NCBI GenBank assembly: GCA_038237645.1
Contig: JBBRYN010000045.1
Coordinates: 1-29,544 of the forward strand
Origin: QHCA01 sp038237645
Lineage (GTDB): Bacteria; Actinomycetota; Actinomycetes; Mycobacteriales; QHCA01
DNA: 29,544 nt
Reading direction: 5' to 3'
The notes beneath the pieces are model-generated. The model was not told where the DNA came from and ran no database searches. It saw nothing but the letters and a program-made list of their open reading frames with translations. How positions within the stretch are numbered: the stretch's first letter is position 1; every line of letters begins with the position of its first letter. Shown here one piece after another: positions 22,957-29,544 of this stretch. Made by a program: the position numbers and the translations under genes.

Positions 22957-25389
22957 TCAGCCGGCCAGCCGAGGACGCCGTCTGCCCTGGCGGAATCCGG
23001 GCGGGTTCCAGCTCGGCGTCGCGAGCAGGGCGGTGATGTCGCGTGGTGGTGTCGGGTGCGCGAACAGGAAGCCCTGGGCCATGTCGCAATCGAGCCGCTG
23101 GAGCTCCGCGAGCTGCTCGGGTGTCTCGATGCCTTCGGCGATCGCGACGAGCCCGAGAGCGTGCGCCAGGTTGATGATGTTGCCGGCGATCACCGCGTTT
23201 TTCCCGTGGTGCTCGATCCCGGCGACGAAGGACCGATCGATCTTGAGCGCGTCGACCGGAAAGCGGGTCAGGTGGCTCAGCGAGGAGAAGCCGGTGCCGA
23301 AGTCGTCGATGGCGATGTGGATGCCCATGTCGTGCAGCGCGTCGAGCTCATGACAGGCGTGCTCGAAGTCGGCATCGTCGGCCACCAGCGACGTCTCGGT
23401 GAGCTCCACCCCCAGCCGCCACGCCGGCAGCCCGGCGGCGTTCAGGGCGGCCTCGACGGTGTGCCGGATCCCGCCTGCCGTGAGCTGCTTTGCCGAGACA
23501 TTGACCCAGGTGGTGAAGGTGTCCGGCAACAATCCCTGGGCCAGCCACTGAGCGGTCTGGGCACAGGCGCTGACGAGTGCGAACTCACCGAGGGAGACGA
23601 TGGCCGCCGTGGACTCGGCCGCGGGAATGAACGCCATCGGCCCGACCATGCCCCGGGTCGGTGACATCCAGCGCATGAGCGCCTCGACGCCCAGCATCGT
23701 CCCGCTGGAGAGGGAGAGCTCAGGCTGGTAGTACATGACGAACTCGCCCCGTTGCAGGCCGACTTGGATCTCGTGCTGCAGACCCAGCAGATCACCGGCC
23801 TGGCGGGCGAGTTCGGGGTGGAACATCTCGAACCGGTTCCGGCCGCTGTGCTTGGCTGCATACATCGCGACGTCGGCATGCCGGATCAGGTCTTCCCCGC
23901 TCGCTCCCGGGAGGTTGGCCATGGCGACGCCGACGCTGGCCCCGACGACGAGTTCCCGGTTGGCCAACCGGACCGGCAACGCGGTCTCGGTGACGATCCG
24001 CTGGGCGACAACCCGGGCCATGCCCTCGTCGGTGTCCTCCAGGATGATGGCGAACTCGTCGCCGCCGAGCCGGGCGACGGTGTCTCCCGACCGGGTGATG
24101 ATGGCGAGCCGGTCGGCGATGGTGGTGAGCAGCTGGTCACCGAGATTGTGGCCGAGGGTGTCGTTGACCTGCTTGAACTCGTCGAGGTCGGTCATGAGAA
24201 CGGCGACGGTCTGGCCGCCGCGGGCTGCCCTGGCCAGCGCATGGTCCAGCCGGTCGCGGAACAACGCCCGGTTGGCCAAACCGGTCAACGAGTCATGGAA
24301 TGCCAGGTGGTTGAGCTGTTCCTCGAGAGCGACCCGCTCGGTGACATCGCGGCTGTTGAGCACGATGCCCTGGACGTGTCGATCGGTACGGAGATCGGTG
24401 ACGGTCGCTTCGAGCTCGCGCCAGTCGACGCCGGCGCGCAGCCGGAACCGCAAGGGACTCGCCTCGGCGGCACCTGTCGACGTGAGTGCCAGCAGCCGCG
24501 ATCGGTCATCGGGATGCAACTGTGAACCGAAGCCGGAACCGGTGAGCGCACCGGCGTCCGGGCCGACCATCCGGGTCACCGAGGGGCTCACGTAGCGGCA
24601 CTTGCCGTCAGCGCCGAGAATCACGACCAGGTCGGTCGAGGCATGGACGAGGCTGCGGAAGTGTGCGGTCTGCCGGCGGATCGCGGCGATCAGCAGCCAG
24701 GCCAGCAGCAGCGAGCCGAACAGTCCGAAGGCGCCGAGCAGCACCTGGAGCCGGACCAGCGTGGCCAGCTGCCGGTCTGCGTCGGTGGCGATCGTCCGGG
24801 CGGCGTTGAGCGACACGTTCGACGTCAGGGTGCCGAGGACGCGCAGCCTGGCCTCGGGGTCGGCCGGCACCGAGTGCTCGTCGGCGGTCAGCTTCAGGCC
24901 GGCCACGGACCGGTGCTGCAGGAGCGCTTCTCCGGTCGCGGTGAGGTCCCGGATCAGGTGCAATGCCCTCTCGAGTTGCCTCCGTACGGTGGCGCCCTGC
25001 GCTGCCGGCACCGTCGTCTCGTCGTCGTCCCCGTCGACCGCCGGGGCCGTGCCTCCGTCGAGCAGCGCCTTGCCGCTCAGCACCAGCAGCCGGCCGGTGC
25101 CCTCCGGGTCCGACTGCTGCCCACCGAGGCGCAGCAGCACGTCATTCATGTACCGCTCGGCGAGGGTCCGCTGCCGGGCCGCCACCTCGATCACGGCAGC
25201 CCGATGCTGCGCACGTACCGTAGCCAGCGCCGACAGCCCCACACTGGCCACCGAGGTGACCGCGAAGATCACCAGGAGGAAGGCCACGGTCCGCCGGCCC
25301 TGACCGCGGAACGGCTGGTGATCGCGCAGCCAGCCGCGCAGCCAACCGGGCAGGATCGCCGATGGCAGCACGCGCGGCACGCCCGTCAC
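22957..25389 (-). CDS. Membrane PAS-GGDEF-EAL protein (c-di-GMP turnover)
   Basis: This is an 810-residue inner-membrane protein. Helices at about 34-57 and 213-236 enclose a periplasmic sensor of about 155 residues. A PAS domain (about 243-355) ends in DVTERVALEEQLNHLAF. The GGDEF domain has DSLTGLANR, the active motif RLGGDEF (442-446) and an inhibitory RxxD site RSGD (433-436). The EAL domain has EAL at 569-571, DDFGTGFSSL, KIDRSF and EGIET. Both catalytic halves look intact, so it may make or degrade c-di-GMP depending on the signal. Its ATG overlaps the stop of a cupredoxin lipoprotein gene, suggesting that the copper protein feeds the periplasmic sensor. Confidence 0.93.
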   Translation of the reverse strand: MTGVPRVLPSAILPGWLRGWLRDHQPFRGQGRRTVAFLLVIFAVTSVASVGLSALATVRAQHRAAVIEVAARQRTLAERYMNDVLLRLGGQQSDPEGTGRLLVLSGKALLDGGTAPAVDGDDDETTVPAAQGATVRRQLERALHLIRDLTATGEALLQHRSVAGLKLTADEHSVPADPEARLRVLGTLTSNVSLNAARTIATDADRQLATLVRLQVLLGAFGLFGSLLLAWLLIAAIRRQTAHFRSLVHASTDLVVILGADGKCRYVSPSVTRMVGPDAGALTGSGFGSQLHPDDRSRLLALTSTGAAEASPLRFRLRAGVDWRELEATVTDLRTDRHVQGIVLNSRDVTERVALEEQLNHLAFHDSLTGLANRALFRDRLDHALARAARGGQTVAVLMTDLDEFKQVNDTLGHNLGDQLLTTIADRLAIITRSGDTVARLGGDEFAIILEDTDEGMARVVAQRIVTETALPVRLANRELVVGASVGVAMANLPGASGEDLIRHADVAMYAAKHSGRNRFEMFHPELARQAGDLLGLQHEIQVGLQRGEFVMYYQPELSLSSGTMLGVEALMRWMSPTRGMVGPMAFIPAAESTAAIVSLGEFALVSACAQTAQWLAQGLLPDTFTTWVNVSAKQLTAGGIRHTVEAALNAAGLPAWRLGVELTETSLVADDADFEHACHELDALHDMGIHIAIDDFGTGFSSLSHLTRFPVDALKIDRSFVAGIEHHGKNAVIAGNIINLAHALGLVAIAEGIETPEQLAELQRLDCDMAQGFLFAHPTPPRDITALLATPSWNPPGFRQGRRRPRLAG

Positions 25390-25826
25390 GGCGCCACCAC
25401 AACGAGGAAGGTGTGCATGCCGGTGCGGTAGTGGCCGGCCATGTTGCAGAAGACCTCGTAGCGTCCGGGTGCCAGGTGCATCCGCAGCGTCCGCCCGGTG
25501 CCGGACAGCACCGTGTCGGCGGAATCCACCTTCTGGCTCGCCAGCGCGTCCTCGTCGACGGTCATCCCGTCCGAACGCAGCGCGAGGTCACCTTCAGCCG
25601 CGGTCGTCCGGACGATGATCATCTCGTGGGTGTCCGGCCCCCGGTTGCTGACCGATACCGACACCCAGCCGGCGGGGACCCGGGCCGGCGTGACGACGAG
25701 ACGGAAGTCCTCCAGGGACACCTTGACCGTCGTCGTCGCATCGCGGGGGGCCGCCGGCATCGCGCATGACGAGCCGGCAACCAGGACGCCGAGCGAGAGC
25801 AGGATGCCCGCACCTCTGGCACGCAT
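25386..25826 (-). CDS. Cupredoxin-like exported (lipo)protein
   Basis: This is a 146-residue exported protein. An N-terminal signal (GAGILLSLGVLVAGSSC) ends at a Cys that may be lipidated, although the lipobox is weak. The mature domain is a cupredoxin with a complete type-1 copper site: H67 in THEM, then C127, H132 and M137 in CNMAGHYRTGM. It is likely to bind copper and carry electrons or sense redox state on the cell surface. A clear RBS (GGAGGA, 25831-25836) precedes ATG 25826. The TGA overlaps the ATG of the GGDEF-EAL gene by four bases, so they are translated together. Confidence 0.88.
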   Translation of the reverse strand: MRARGAGILLSLGVLVAGSSCAMPAAPRDATTTVKVSLEDFRLVVTPARVPAGWVSVSVSNRGPDTHEMIIVRTTAAEGDLALRSDGMTVDEDALASQKVDSADTVLSGTGRTLRMHLAPGRYEVFCNMAGHYRTGMHTFLVVVAP

Positions 25827-25994
25827 AAGGTCCTCCGGCTACCGTGCGCTGAACTCTTCAGGCGCGTCGCTAGCGCTTCGGCACTTTGCCCGGCGAGCTT
25901 GAAAACCGGCCTGCTGTGCAGGCTCCAGCGCCTGGTCCCAGCGTCACTCTGCGTTGAAGCAGATCGGTGCTGCACCCCGATCGGGTGGCGCCGG

Positions 25995-26477
25995 TCATTC
26001 GCCGGTGGCGCCGTCGAGCAACTCGCGGGTCGCGTCGGCATGCCCGGCGTGCCGGGCCGTCTCGTTGATCAGGTGGACGAGAACCCAGCGCAGGTCCGTG
26101 TCCTGCCCCCAGCGGCAGCGCGCCGCCAGCGCGGGTATGGCCCGCACCGCACGGTCGGTCGCGGCCGCCCGCTCCCGATAGGCGGAGACGGCCGCCGGCA
26201 CCGTGAGCTCTGGACCGGGCCGGAACTCCTCGTCGCTCCGGCCGACCTCCGCGCCGAGCATCCCGCCGTCGATCCACCGCCATTCCACGAGCGTGAGGTG
26301 GTTGACGATGCCCAGCAGCGAGATCAGGGCACCGTCCGGCGTCCACCGGGCATCGTGGTCGGACAGCCCCTGCACCTTGCGGATGACGGCGCCGCGCAGA
26401 TAGCCGAGCCACCGCAGCAGCAGTTCACGCTCGTCGGGCGTGCCCGCGGGAAAGCCGTCGTCGGTTGGCCTCGGCAT
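25995..26477 (-). CDS. DinB superfamily protein (DUF664)
   Basis: This is a 160-residue four-helix-bundle protein. It has ERELLLRWLGYLRGAVIRKV, then NHLTLVEWRWI with a metal-ligand His, and HLINETARHAGHADATRELL with two more candidate His ligands. This is the DUF664 branch of the DinB/YfiT superfamily. In actinobacteria some members are mycothiol- or bacillithiol-dependent S-transferases. The length is normal and the three-His site is intact. No operon partner is evident: it is separated from the cupredoxin gene by about 170 bases that contain nothing I can identify. Confidence 0.88.
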   Translation of the reverse strand: MPRPTDDGFPAGTPDERELLLRWLGYLRGAVIRKVQGLSDHDARWTPDGALISLLGIVNHLTLVEWRWIDGGMLGAEVGRSDEEFRPGPELTVPAAVSAYRERAAATDRAVRAIPALAARCRWGQDTDLRWVLVHLINETARHAGHADATRELLDGATGE

Positions 26478-26771
26478 CCGACCGTCGGATCCTTGCTAGC
26501 GCTGGGGCCACTGCGGAGGCTGGTGCTGGGGCCACTGCTGCGGCTGCCCGTATCCAGGTGGCGGCGGGCTGGGAAGCGCGGCAGGTGCGGCAAAACCGGT
26601 GGCGGGTTGGCTGCCCGGTGCCGGCAGCCTGCGGATCGACAGCCAGGTGCAGAAGTTCAGGATCAGCGTTATCGGGTTGCCGAAGAAGAGCGACATCGGG
26701 GACCACCAGCCGAGCAGCAGCGAGTTGCGGGTCATGCTCTTGAGGGCTGCCATCCCGTGATTGCGGCAGTA

Positions 26772-26777
26772 GGGGGG
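26772..26777 (-). other. C6 homopolymer at a frameshift point
   Basis: Six consecutive C (minus strand) directly after GGG lie at the junction of two frames of the Pro-rich zinc-ribbon gene. Removing two C, or adding one, restores one continuous reading frame. Homopolymers of this kind are prone to slippage in the cell and to base-calling error. Confidence 0.6.
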
Positions 26778-26900
26778 CCCTTGAGGCTGATCATCGACAT
26801 CAGGACCAGCATGCCGTGATGTTCGAAGACGGTGGCATTCCTTGCCGGCGTGCTACCGCAGAATCGGCACGTGATGACCCTCTCGACCGGCCGGCCATAG

Positions 26901-26975
26901 CCGTACGGTGCCTGGGGATACGGTGCCTGGCCGTACGGTGCCTGGCCGTACGGTGCCTGGGGATACGGTGCCGGC
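26901..26975. repeat. Five 15-bp tandem repeats inside the Pro-rich gene
   Basis: The plus strand shows five adjoining 15-base units, alternating CCGTACGGTGCCTGG and GGATACGGTGCCTGG, the last diverging. On the minus strand each encodes five residues of the type A-P-Y-G/P-Q. Repeat number may vary between strains. Confidence 0.8.
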
Positions 26976-27165
26976 CGGTAGGTCTGGTGGCCGTCGGGGG
27001 CATAGCCGTTGGGCGCCGGTGGATGGTACGGCTGCTGGGGCGGGTAGCTCATGGCTGCGGCTCCGAGACTCGGCGTCGAGCGGGCGCCGGTTCGCGAGCC
27101 GGCGTTGGTGCCCTTGGCGGGGGCAGGTTAGCAAGTTCGAGCCGGCGCCTCCAGCCCAAGTGGTT

Positions 27166-27194
27166 TCCGTCCCGGGCCGGTCGTTGGGTACGCT
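27166..27194 (+). promoter_or_regulatory. Possible promoter of the tRNA-Thr/tRNA-Met/rpmG transcript
   Basis: TACGCT at 27189-27194 fits the TANNNT -10 consensus and lies 12 bases upstream of the mature tRNA-Thr 5' end. A weak -35 candidate TTTCCG lies about 17 bases further upstream. The position suits tRNA transcription, but the -35 match is poor. Confidence 0.35.
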
Positions 27195-27206
27195 GGCCGA
27201 GCCCCA

Positions 27207-27279
27207 GCCCCCTTAGCTCAGTCGGCAGAGCGTCTCCATGGTAAGGAGAAGGTCTACGGTTCGATTCCGTAAGGGGGCT
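27207..27279 (+). tRNA. tRNA-Thr (anticodon GGT)
   Basis: The acceptor stem is GCCCCCT with AGGGGGC, the D arm GCTC/GAGC, the anticodon stem TCTCC with GGAGA around the loop ATGGTAA (anticodon GGT), and the T arm TACGG with CCGTA around TTCGATT. The discriminator base is T and no CCA is encoded. All stems pair fully. It reads ACC and ACT threonine codons. Confidence 0.97.
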
Positions 27280-27306
27280 CGACCACCGGCCAGCCGGCCG
27301 GTGCGC

Positions 27307-27383
27307 GGCGGTGTAGCTCAGCCAGGCAGAGCAAGCGGCTCATAATCGCTGTGTCGCCGGTTCAAATCCGGCCACCGCTACCA
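27307..27383 (+). tRNA. tRNA-Met (anticodon CAT), elongator type
   Basis: The acceptor stem GGCGGTG pairs with CACCGCT (one G-U at the end). The D arm is GCTC/GAGC. The anticodon stem AGCGG/TCGCT holds the loop CTCATAA, anticodon CAT. The T arm is GCCGG/CCGGC, and CCA is encoded at 27381-27383. The anticodon stem lacks the three G-C pairs of initiator tRNA, so elongator Met is preferred. A lysidine-modified tRNA-Ile cannot be fully excluded, but the rpmG neighbourhood supports Met. Confidence 0.95.
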
Positions 27384-27483
27384 CGTGGCCGGAGCGACCG
27401 GTCCTACCGTTTCGCCCTCCTTGCCACGCTGAGCTACCCTGAGTTCCCCTGTCCGGTTCGCGATCGGCTCGAGAGAGGCACGC

Positions 27484-27648
27484 GTGGCAGCCACCGATGT
27501 CCGTCCCAAGATCACCATGGCCTGCAACGTCTGCAAGCACCGTAACTACATCACCCGCAAGAATCGCCGCAACGACCCCGATCGGATGGAGCTGAAGAAG
27601 TTCTGTCCGAATTGCCGTGCCCACACGGCTCACCGAGAGACTCGCTGA
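27484..27648 (+). CDS. rpmG: 50S ribosomal protein L33
   Basis: This is a 54-residue ribosomal protein starting at GTG 27484, with GAGAGG a few bases upstream as RBS. The sequence AATDVRPKITMACNVCKHRN followed by YITRKNRRNDPDRMELKKF and CPNC is that of bacterial L33. The two CxxC pairs (C14/C17 and C41/C44) make it the zinc-binding form. It sits in the large ribosomal subunit near the E site. The order tRNA-Thr, tRNA-Met, rpmG is familiar in Actinobacteria, where secE and nusG usually follow within a few genes. Here the next gene is a ParA-like ATPase. Confidence 0.96.
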   Translation: MAATDVRPKITMACNVCKHRNYITRKNRRNDPDRMELKKFCPNCRAHTAHRETR

Positions 27649-27697
27649 GGATCTTGACCGACGGCTGGCACCGCCGAATAGATCTGGGGTGTTGTTG

Positions 27698-29410
27698 ATG
27701 CCCGACGATCAGTATCCGAATGGGCCTCGGGTCCACGATCCCTGGACGCCCGAGGAGCACTACCCGACTGCCAATGACTCCTCCCTGTCCATCGATCCGG
27801 CTGAGCCGTCGACCGACAGCGAGCCGTTCTGGCGCTCCGAGTCCTGGCTGCTCGAGCCGTTGTCGGAGGACCCGCAAGGCCCAGCGGTCAACACCGACTT
27901 CGACTGGGGCAGCGACACCGAGACCACCGGTGAAAACGCCTCGCCCTACGCCAGCCCCCCCTCCTGGGAGCCGTCCCCGGCGTGGGAGAGCCCCGCGTGG
28001 GACACCAGCTCGATCTGGGAGGCCACCACCCCCGTCGAGCACGATGCTGCGCCGGATGACCACGGCGAACCATACGGCCAGGCCCCTCCTTCCTACGGCG
28101 ACACCGCGGCCTATCAGCCGCCGCCCCTGGACACCGGTGGCTATGCCGCCCCGTCGGCCTACGACCCGGGGCCGGGGGACGGCGCCGCCTATCAGCCTCA
28201 GCCTCCGGCGCCCCACGACCCGGGCCCAGCGCTCGAGCAGCCCGGGGAGTACGACACGGCCCCGGTGATCGACTGGGACGCGCTGGCCAACGACGACTCG
28301 GCGCCGGTCAGCTGGAGCGACGTCTACAGCGATGAGGCGGTCAACAGCTGGGTCTCGTCGCTGCCCGATACCCGCCCACCGCCCCGGGAGGAGACCGCCC
28401 GGCCGTCCCAGGGTTACCGGCCCCTGCCCGCCGACAACAACCCGCAGTACGAAAAGGGCCTCGACCCGAATGCGGTGTCCACCAACGCTTCGGACTTCGC
28501 GGCACAGAAGACGGCGACGACAAACGACGACCCGCCGACCGCGGGGTTCCCGGCGCTCATCCACCGGTTCTCCGGTGGGCACGTCCGGATGAAGCCGACC
28601 AAGGACGAGCGGTCGCGCCGCCGGTGCGAGGACGACATCCGCCGCAACATCGCCGGCCTGCGCCAGATCACCTTCACCAACCCCAAGGGCGGCAGCGGCA
28701 AGACCACGGCGGCGCTGCTTACCAGCATGACGCTCGGCCAGTTGCGCGGGGGCTACATCCTGGCCTGGGACAACAACGAGACGCAGGGCACCCTCGGCGT
28801 CCGGGCGCGGCCCGACCACCACGCCAACACGGTGCGCGACCTCATCGCCGACCTGCCGTCGTTCTCCGGACCGGTCCCCGGCCGGGTCGGCGACCTGGCC
28901 AAGTACGTCCGCTCGCAGGGCGACGCGATGTACGACGTGCTGGCCTCCGACGAGCAGGCGACCGCCGGCGAGATGATGACAGCCGCAGCCTTCCAGGCGG
29001 TCCGCGAGGTAGTTGCCCGCTTCTACAAGTTGATCTGCGTCGACACCGGCAACAACGTCCGGGCCGCCAACTGGGCTGCCTCCATCGACAGCACAGACCA
29101 GCTCGTCGTCACTTCCAGTGTCCGGTGGGAGTCCGCCTACAGTGCCTCGCGGATGCTGGACTACCTCGAGCAGTCCGGCCGCGGCGACCTGGTCGCCAAC
29201 GCGATCACGGTGTTGACCATGCCGCGGTCGATCAAGGGGCTCAACCTTCCCCAGGTGGAGACGCACTTCAGCGTCCGCACGCGCGAGGTGCTGCACGCAC
29301 CGTTCGACCCGCAGTTGGACAACGGGGACCAGATCCGGATGTCGCGGCTGTCCGAGGAGACCCGCCAGGCGTGGCTGGACATCGCCGCGGCGATCACCCG
29401 CGGCCTCTAG
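27698..29410 (+). CDS. ParA/MinD-like ATPase with a long disordered N-terminus (EspI-like)
   Basis: This is a 570-residue protein. ATG 27698 has GGGG eight bases upstream; GTG 27689 is possible and earlier codons overlap rpmG. Residues 1 to about 300 are acidic and rich in Pro, Trp, Tyr and Ser, with PSYG, AAYQP and WE repeats, and are probably disordered. The C-terminal 250 residues form a ParA/MinD-type ATPase: deviant Walker A PKGGSGKTT at 329-337 (usual form KGGVGKTT), DNNETQGTLG as the second P-loop signature and LICVDTGNN as Walker B. This architecture resembles EspI-type proteins of type VII (ESX) loci and actinobacterial cell-pole ATPases. No ESX gene is in view. The stop TAG overlaps the first unit of the 48-bp repeat array. 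Confidence 0.85.
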   Translation: MPDDQYPNGPRVHDPWTPEEHYPTANDSSLSIDPAEPSTDSEPFWRSESWLLEPLSEDPQGPAVNTDFDWGSDTETTGENASPYASPPSWEPSPAWESPAWDTSSIWEATTPVEHDAAPDDHGEPYGQAPPSYGDTAAYQPPPLDTGGYAAPSAYDPGPGDGAAYQPQPPAPHDPGPALEQPGEYDTAPVIDWDALANDDSAPVSWSDVYSDEAVNSWVSSLPDTRPPPREETARPSQGYRPLPADNNPQYEKGLDPNAVSTNASDFAAQKTATTNDDPPTAGFPALIHRFSGGHVRMKPTKDERSRRRCEDDIRRNIAGLRQITFTNPKGGSGKTTAALLTSMTLGQLRGGYILAWDNNETQGTLGVRARPDHHANTVRDLIADLPSFSGPVPGRVGDLAKYVRSQGDAMYDVLASDEQATAGEMMTAAAFQAVREVVARFYKLICVDTGNNVRAANWAASIDSTDQLVVTSSVRWESAYSASRMLDYLEQSGRGDLVANAITVLTMPRSIKGLNLPQVETHFSVRTREVLHAPFDPQLDNGDQIRMSRLSEETRQAWLDIAAAITRGL

Positions 29411-29544
29411 TCGAGTGAGCATCGAGCGAAGCGAGGCGCGGAGCGAGATGACAATCAGTCGAGTGAGCATCGAGCGAAGCGAGGCGCGGAGCGAGATGAC
29501 AATCAGTCGAGTGAGCATCGAGCGAAGCGAGGCGCGGAGCGAGA
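29409..29544. repeat. Tandem 48-bp repeat array (two full units and a partial third)
   Basis: Units start at 29409, 29457 and 29505 and are identical as far as visible: AGTCGAGTGAGCATCGAG, then CGAAGCGAGGCGCGGAG, then CGAGATGACAATC. The third is cut by the window end. The unit is made of repeated GAGCGA/GCGAGG hexamers. The first two bases are the last two of the TAG stop of the ParA-like gene. A degenerate relative lies at 1562-1623. The length of 48 is a multiple of three, so a frame stays open through the array on the minus strand, but there is no reason to think it is coding. Confidence 0.9.

Larger units (their letters stand above)
26496..27052 (-). pseudogene. Pro-rich zinc-ribbon membrane protein, frameshifted at a C-run
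   Basis: The first part (27052 to about 26780) encodes a Pro/Tyr/Gln-rich segment with PYGQA repeats, then ITCRFCGSTPARNATVFEHH and GMLVLMSMISLKGPP. The second part, in another frame, continues YCRNHGMAALKSMT, LLLGWWSPMSLFFGNPITLI and a Pro/Gln-rich tail to 26496. Intact actinobacterial relatives have KGPFCRxCG at this place, which completes a CxxC-CxxC zinc ribbon before a hydrophobic segment. Here a run of six C (minus strand, 26772-26777) replaces an expected four, so the frame breaks exactly at the homopolymer. An ATG at 26753 might start the second half. It may be a slipped tract, a sequencing error or a dead gene. Confidence 0.7.

Noticed and set aside
27307..27383. Initiator tRNA-Met
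   Set aside because: The anticodon stem is AGCGG/TCGCT, without the three consecutive G-C pairs of initiator tRNA.
27551..29518. A 655-codon open frame on the minus strand
   Set aside because: It is the antisense shadow of rpmG and the ParA-like gene in GC-rich DNA, extended by the 48-bp repeats, whose length keeps the frame open. Its peptide is low-complexity and the plus strand has clear ATPase motifs.
29409..29544. CRISPR array
   Set aside because: The units are joined directly with no spacers between them, and no cas gene is near.

Overview
The window is high-GC (roughly 70%) chromosomal DNA of an actinobacterium. The signs are GTG starts, four-base stop/start overlaps, likely leaderless promoters, a Zn-type anti-sigma factor, a DUF664/DinB protein, an EspI-like ParA ATPase, and a tRNA-Thr / tRNA-Met / rpmG block of the kind found in Actinobacteria. 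The genus cannot be fixed from the sequence. A striking trait is decay: about ten genes are truncated, frameshifted or internally deleted.

Layout. Bases 1-219 are the end of an ISL3-type insertion sequence that cuts into an unknown gene. A YdeI/OmpD-associated gene, a dihydrofolate-reductase-like remnant and a degenerate 48-bp-type repeat follow. Then come a GAF protein with a dead GGDEF domain (1843-2823), a dipeptidase-like gene (minus) and an alpha/beta hydrolase. Bases 4850-8302 are a gene graveyard: a VOC protein, a PadR regulator and an arginase joined head-to-head by a deletion, a sedolisin protease and a serine recombinase.

The centre (about 8333-19042) is the most interesting part. 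A plus-strand operon encodes an ECF sigma factor, a Zn anti-sigma factor, a glutaredoxin, a SAM methyltransferase and an FAD disulfide oxidoreductase. It converges on a tightly overlapping eight-gene minus-strand operon. In order of transcription that operon encodes a DUF427 protein, a radical SAM enzyme, a CDP-alcohol phosphatidyltransferase, a YnjB-like binding lipoprotein, two permeases, an ABC ATPase and a TVP38/TMEM64 membrane protein. The set parallels the uncharacterised E. coli ydjXYZ-ynjABCDEF locus, with extra radical SAM, DUF427, methyltransferase and redox parts. Together they suggest uptake of a small molecule coupled to radical, methyl, thiol-redox and membrane-lipid chemistry under ECF sigma control. 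The substrate is unknown.

From 19.5 to 27 kb the window holds a broken beta-propeller gene, a cytochrome P450, a truncated membrane protein, a small membrane protein of unknown function, a cupredoxin lipoprotein overlapping a PAS-GGDEF-EAL protein, a DinB-like protein and a Pro-rich zinc-ribbon membrane gene frameshifted at a homopolymer. The right end has tRNA-Thr(GGT), tRNA-Met(CAT), rpmG and a large ParA-like ATPase. The ATPase stop codon lies at the first base pairs of a 48-bp tandem repeat array that runs off the window.
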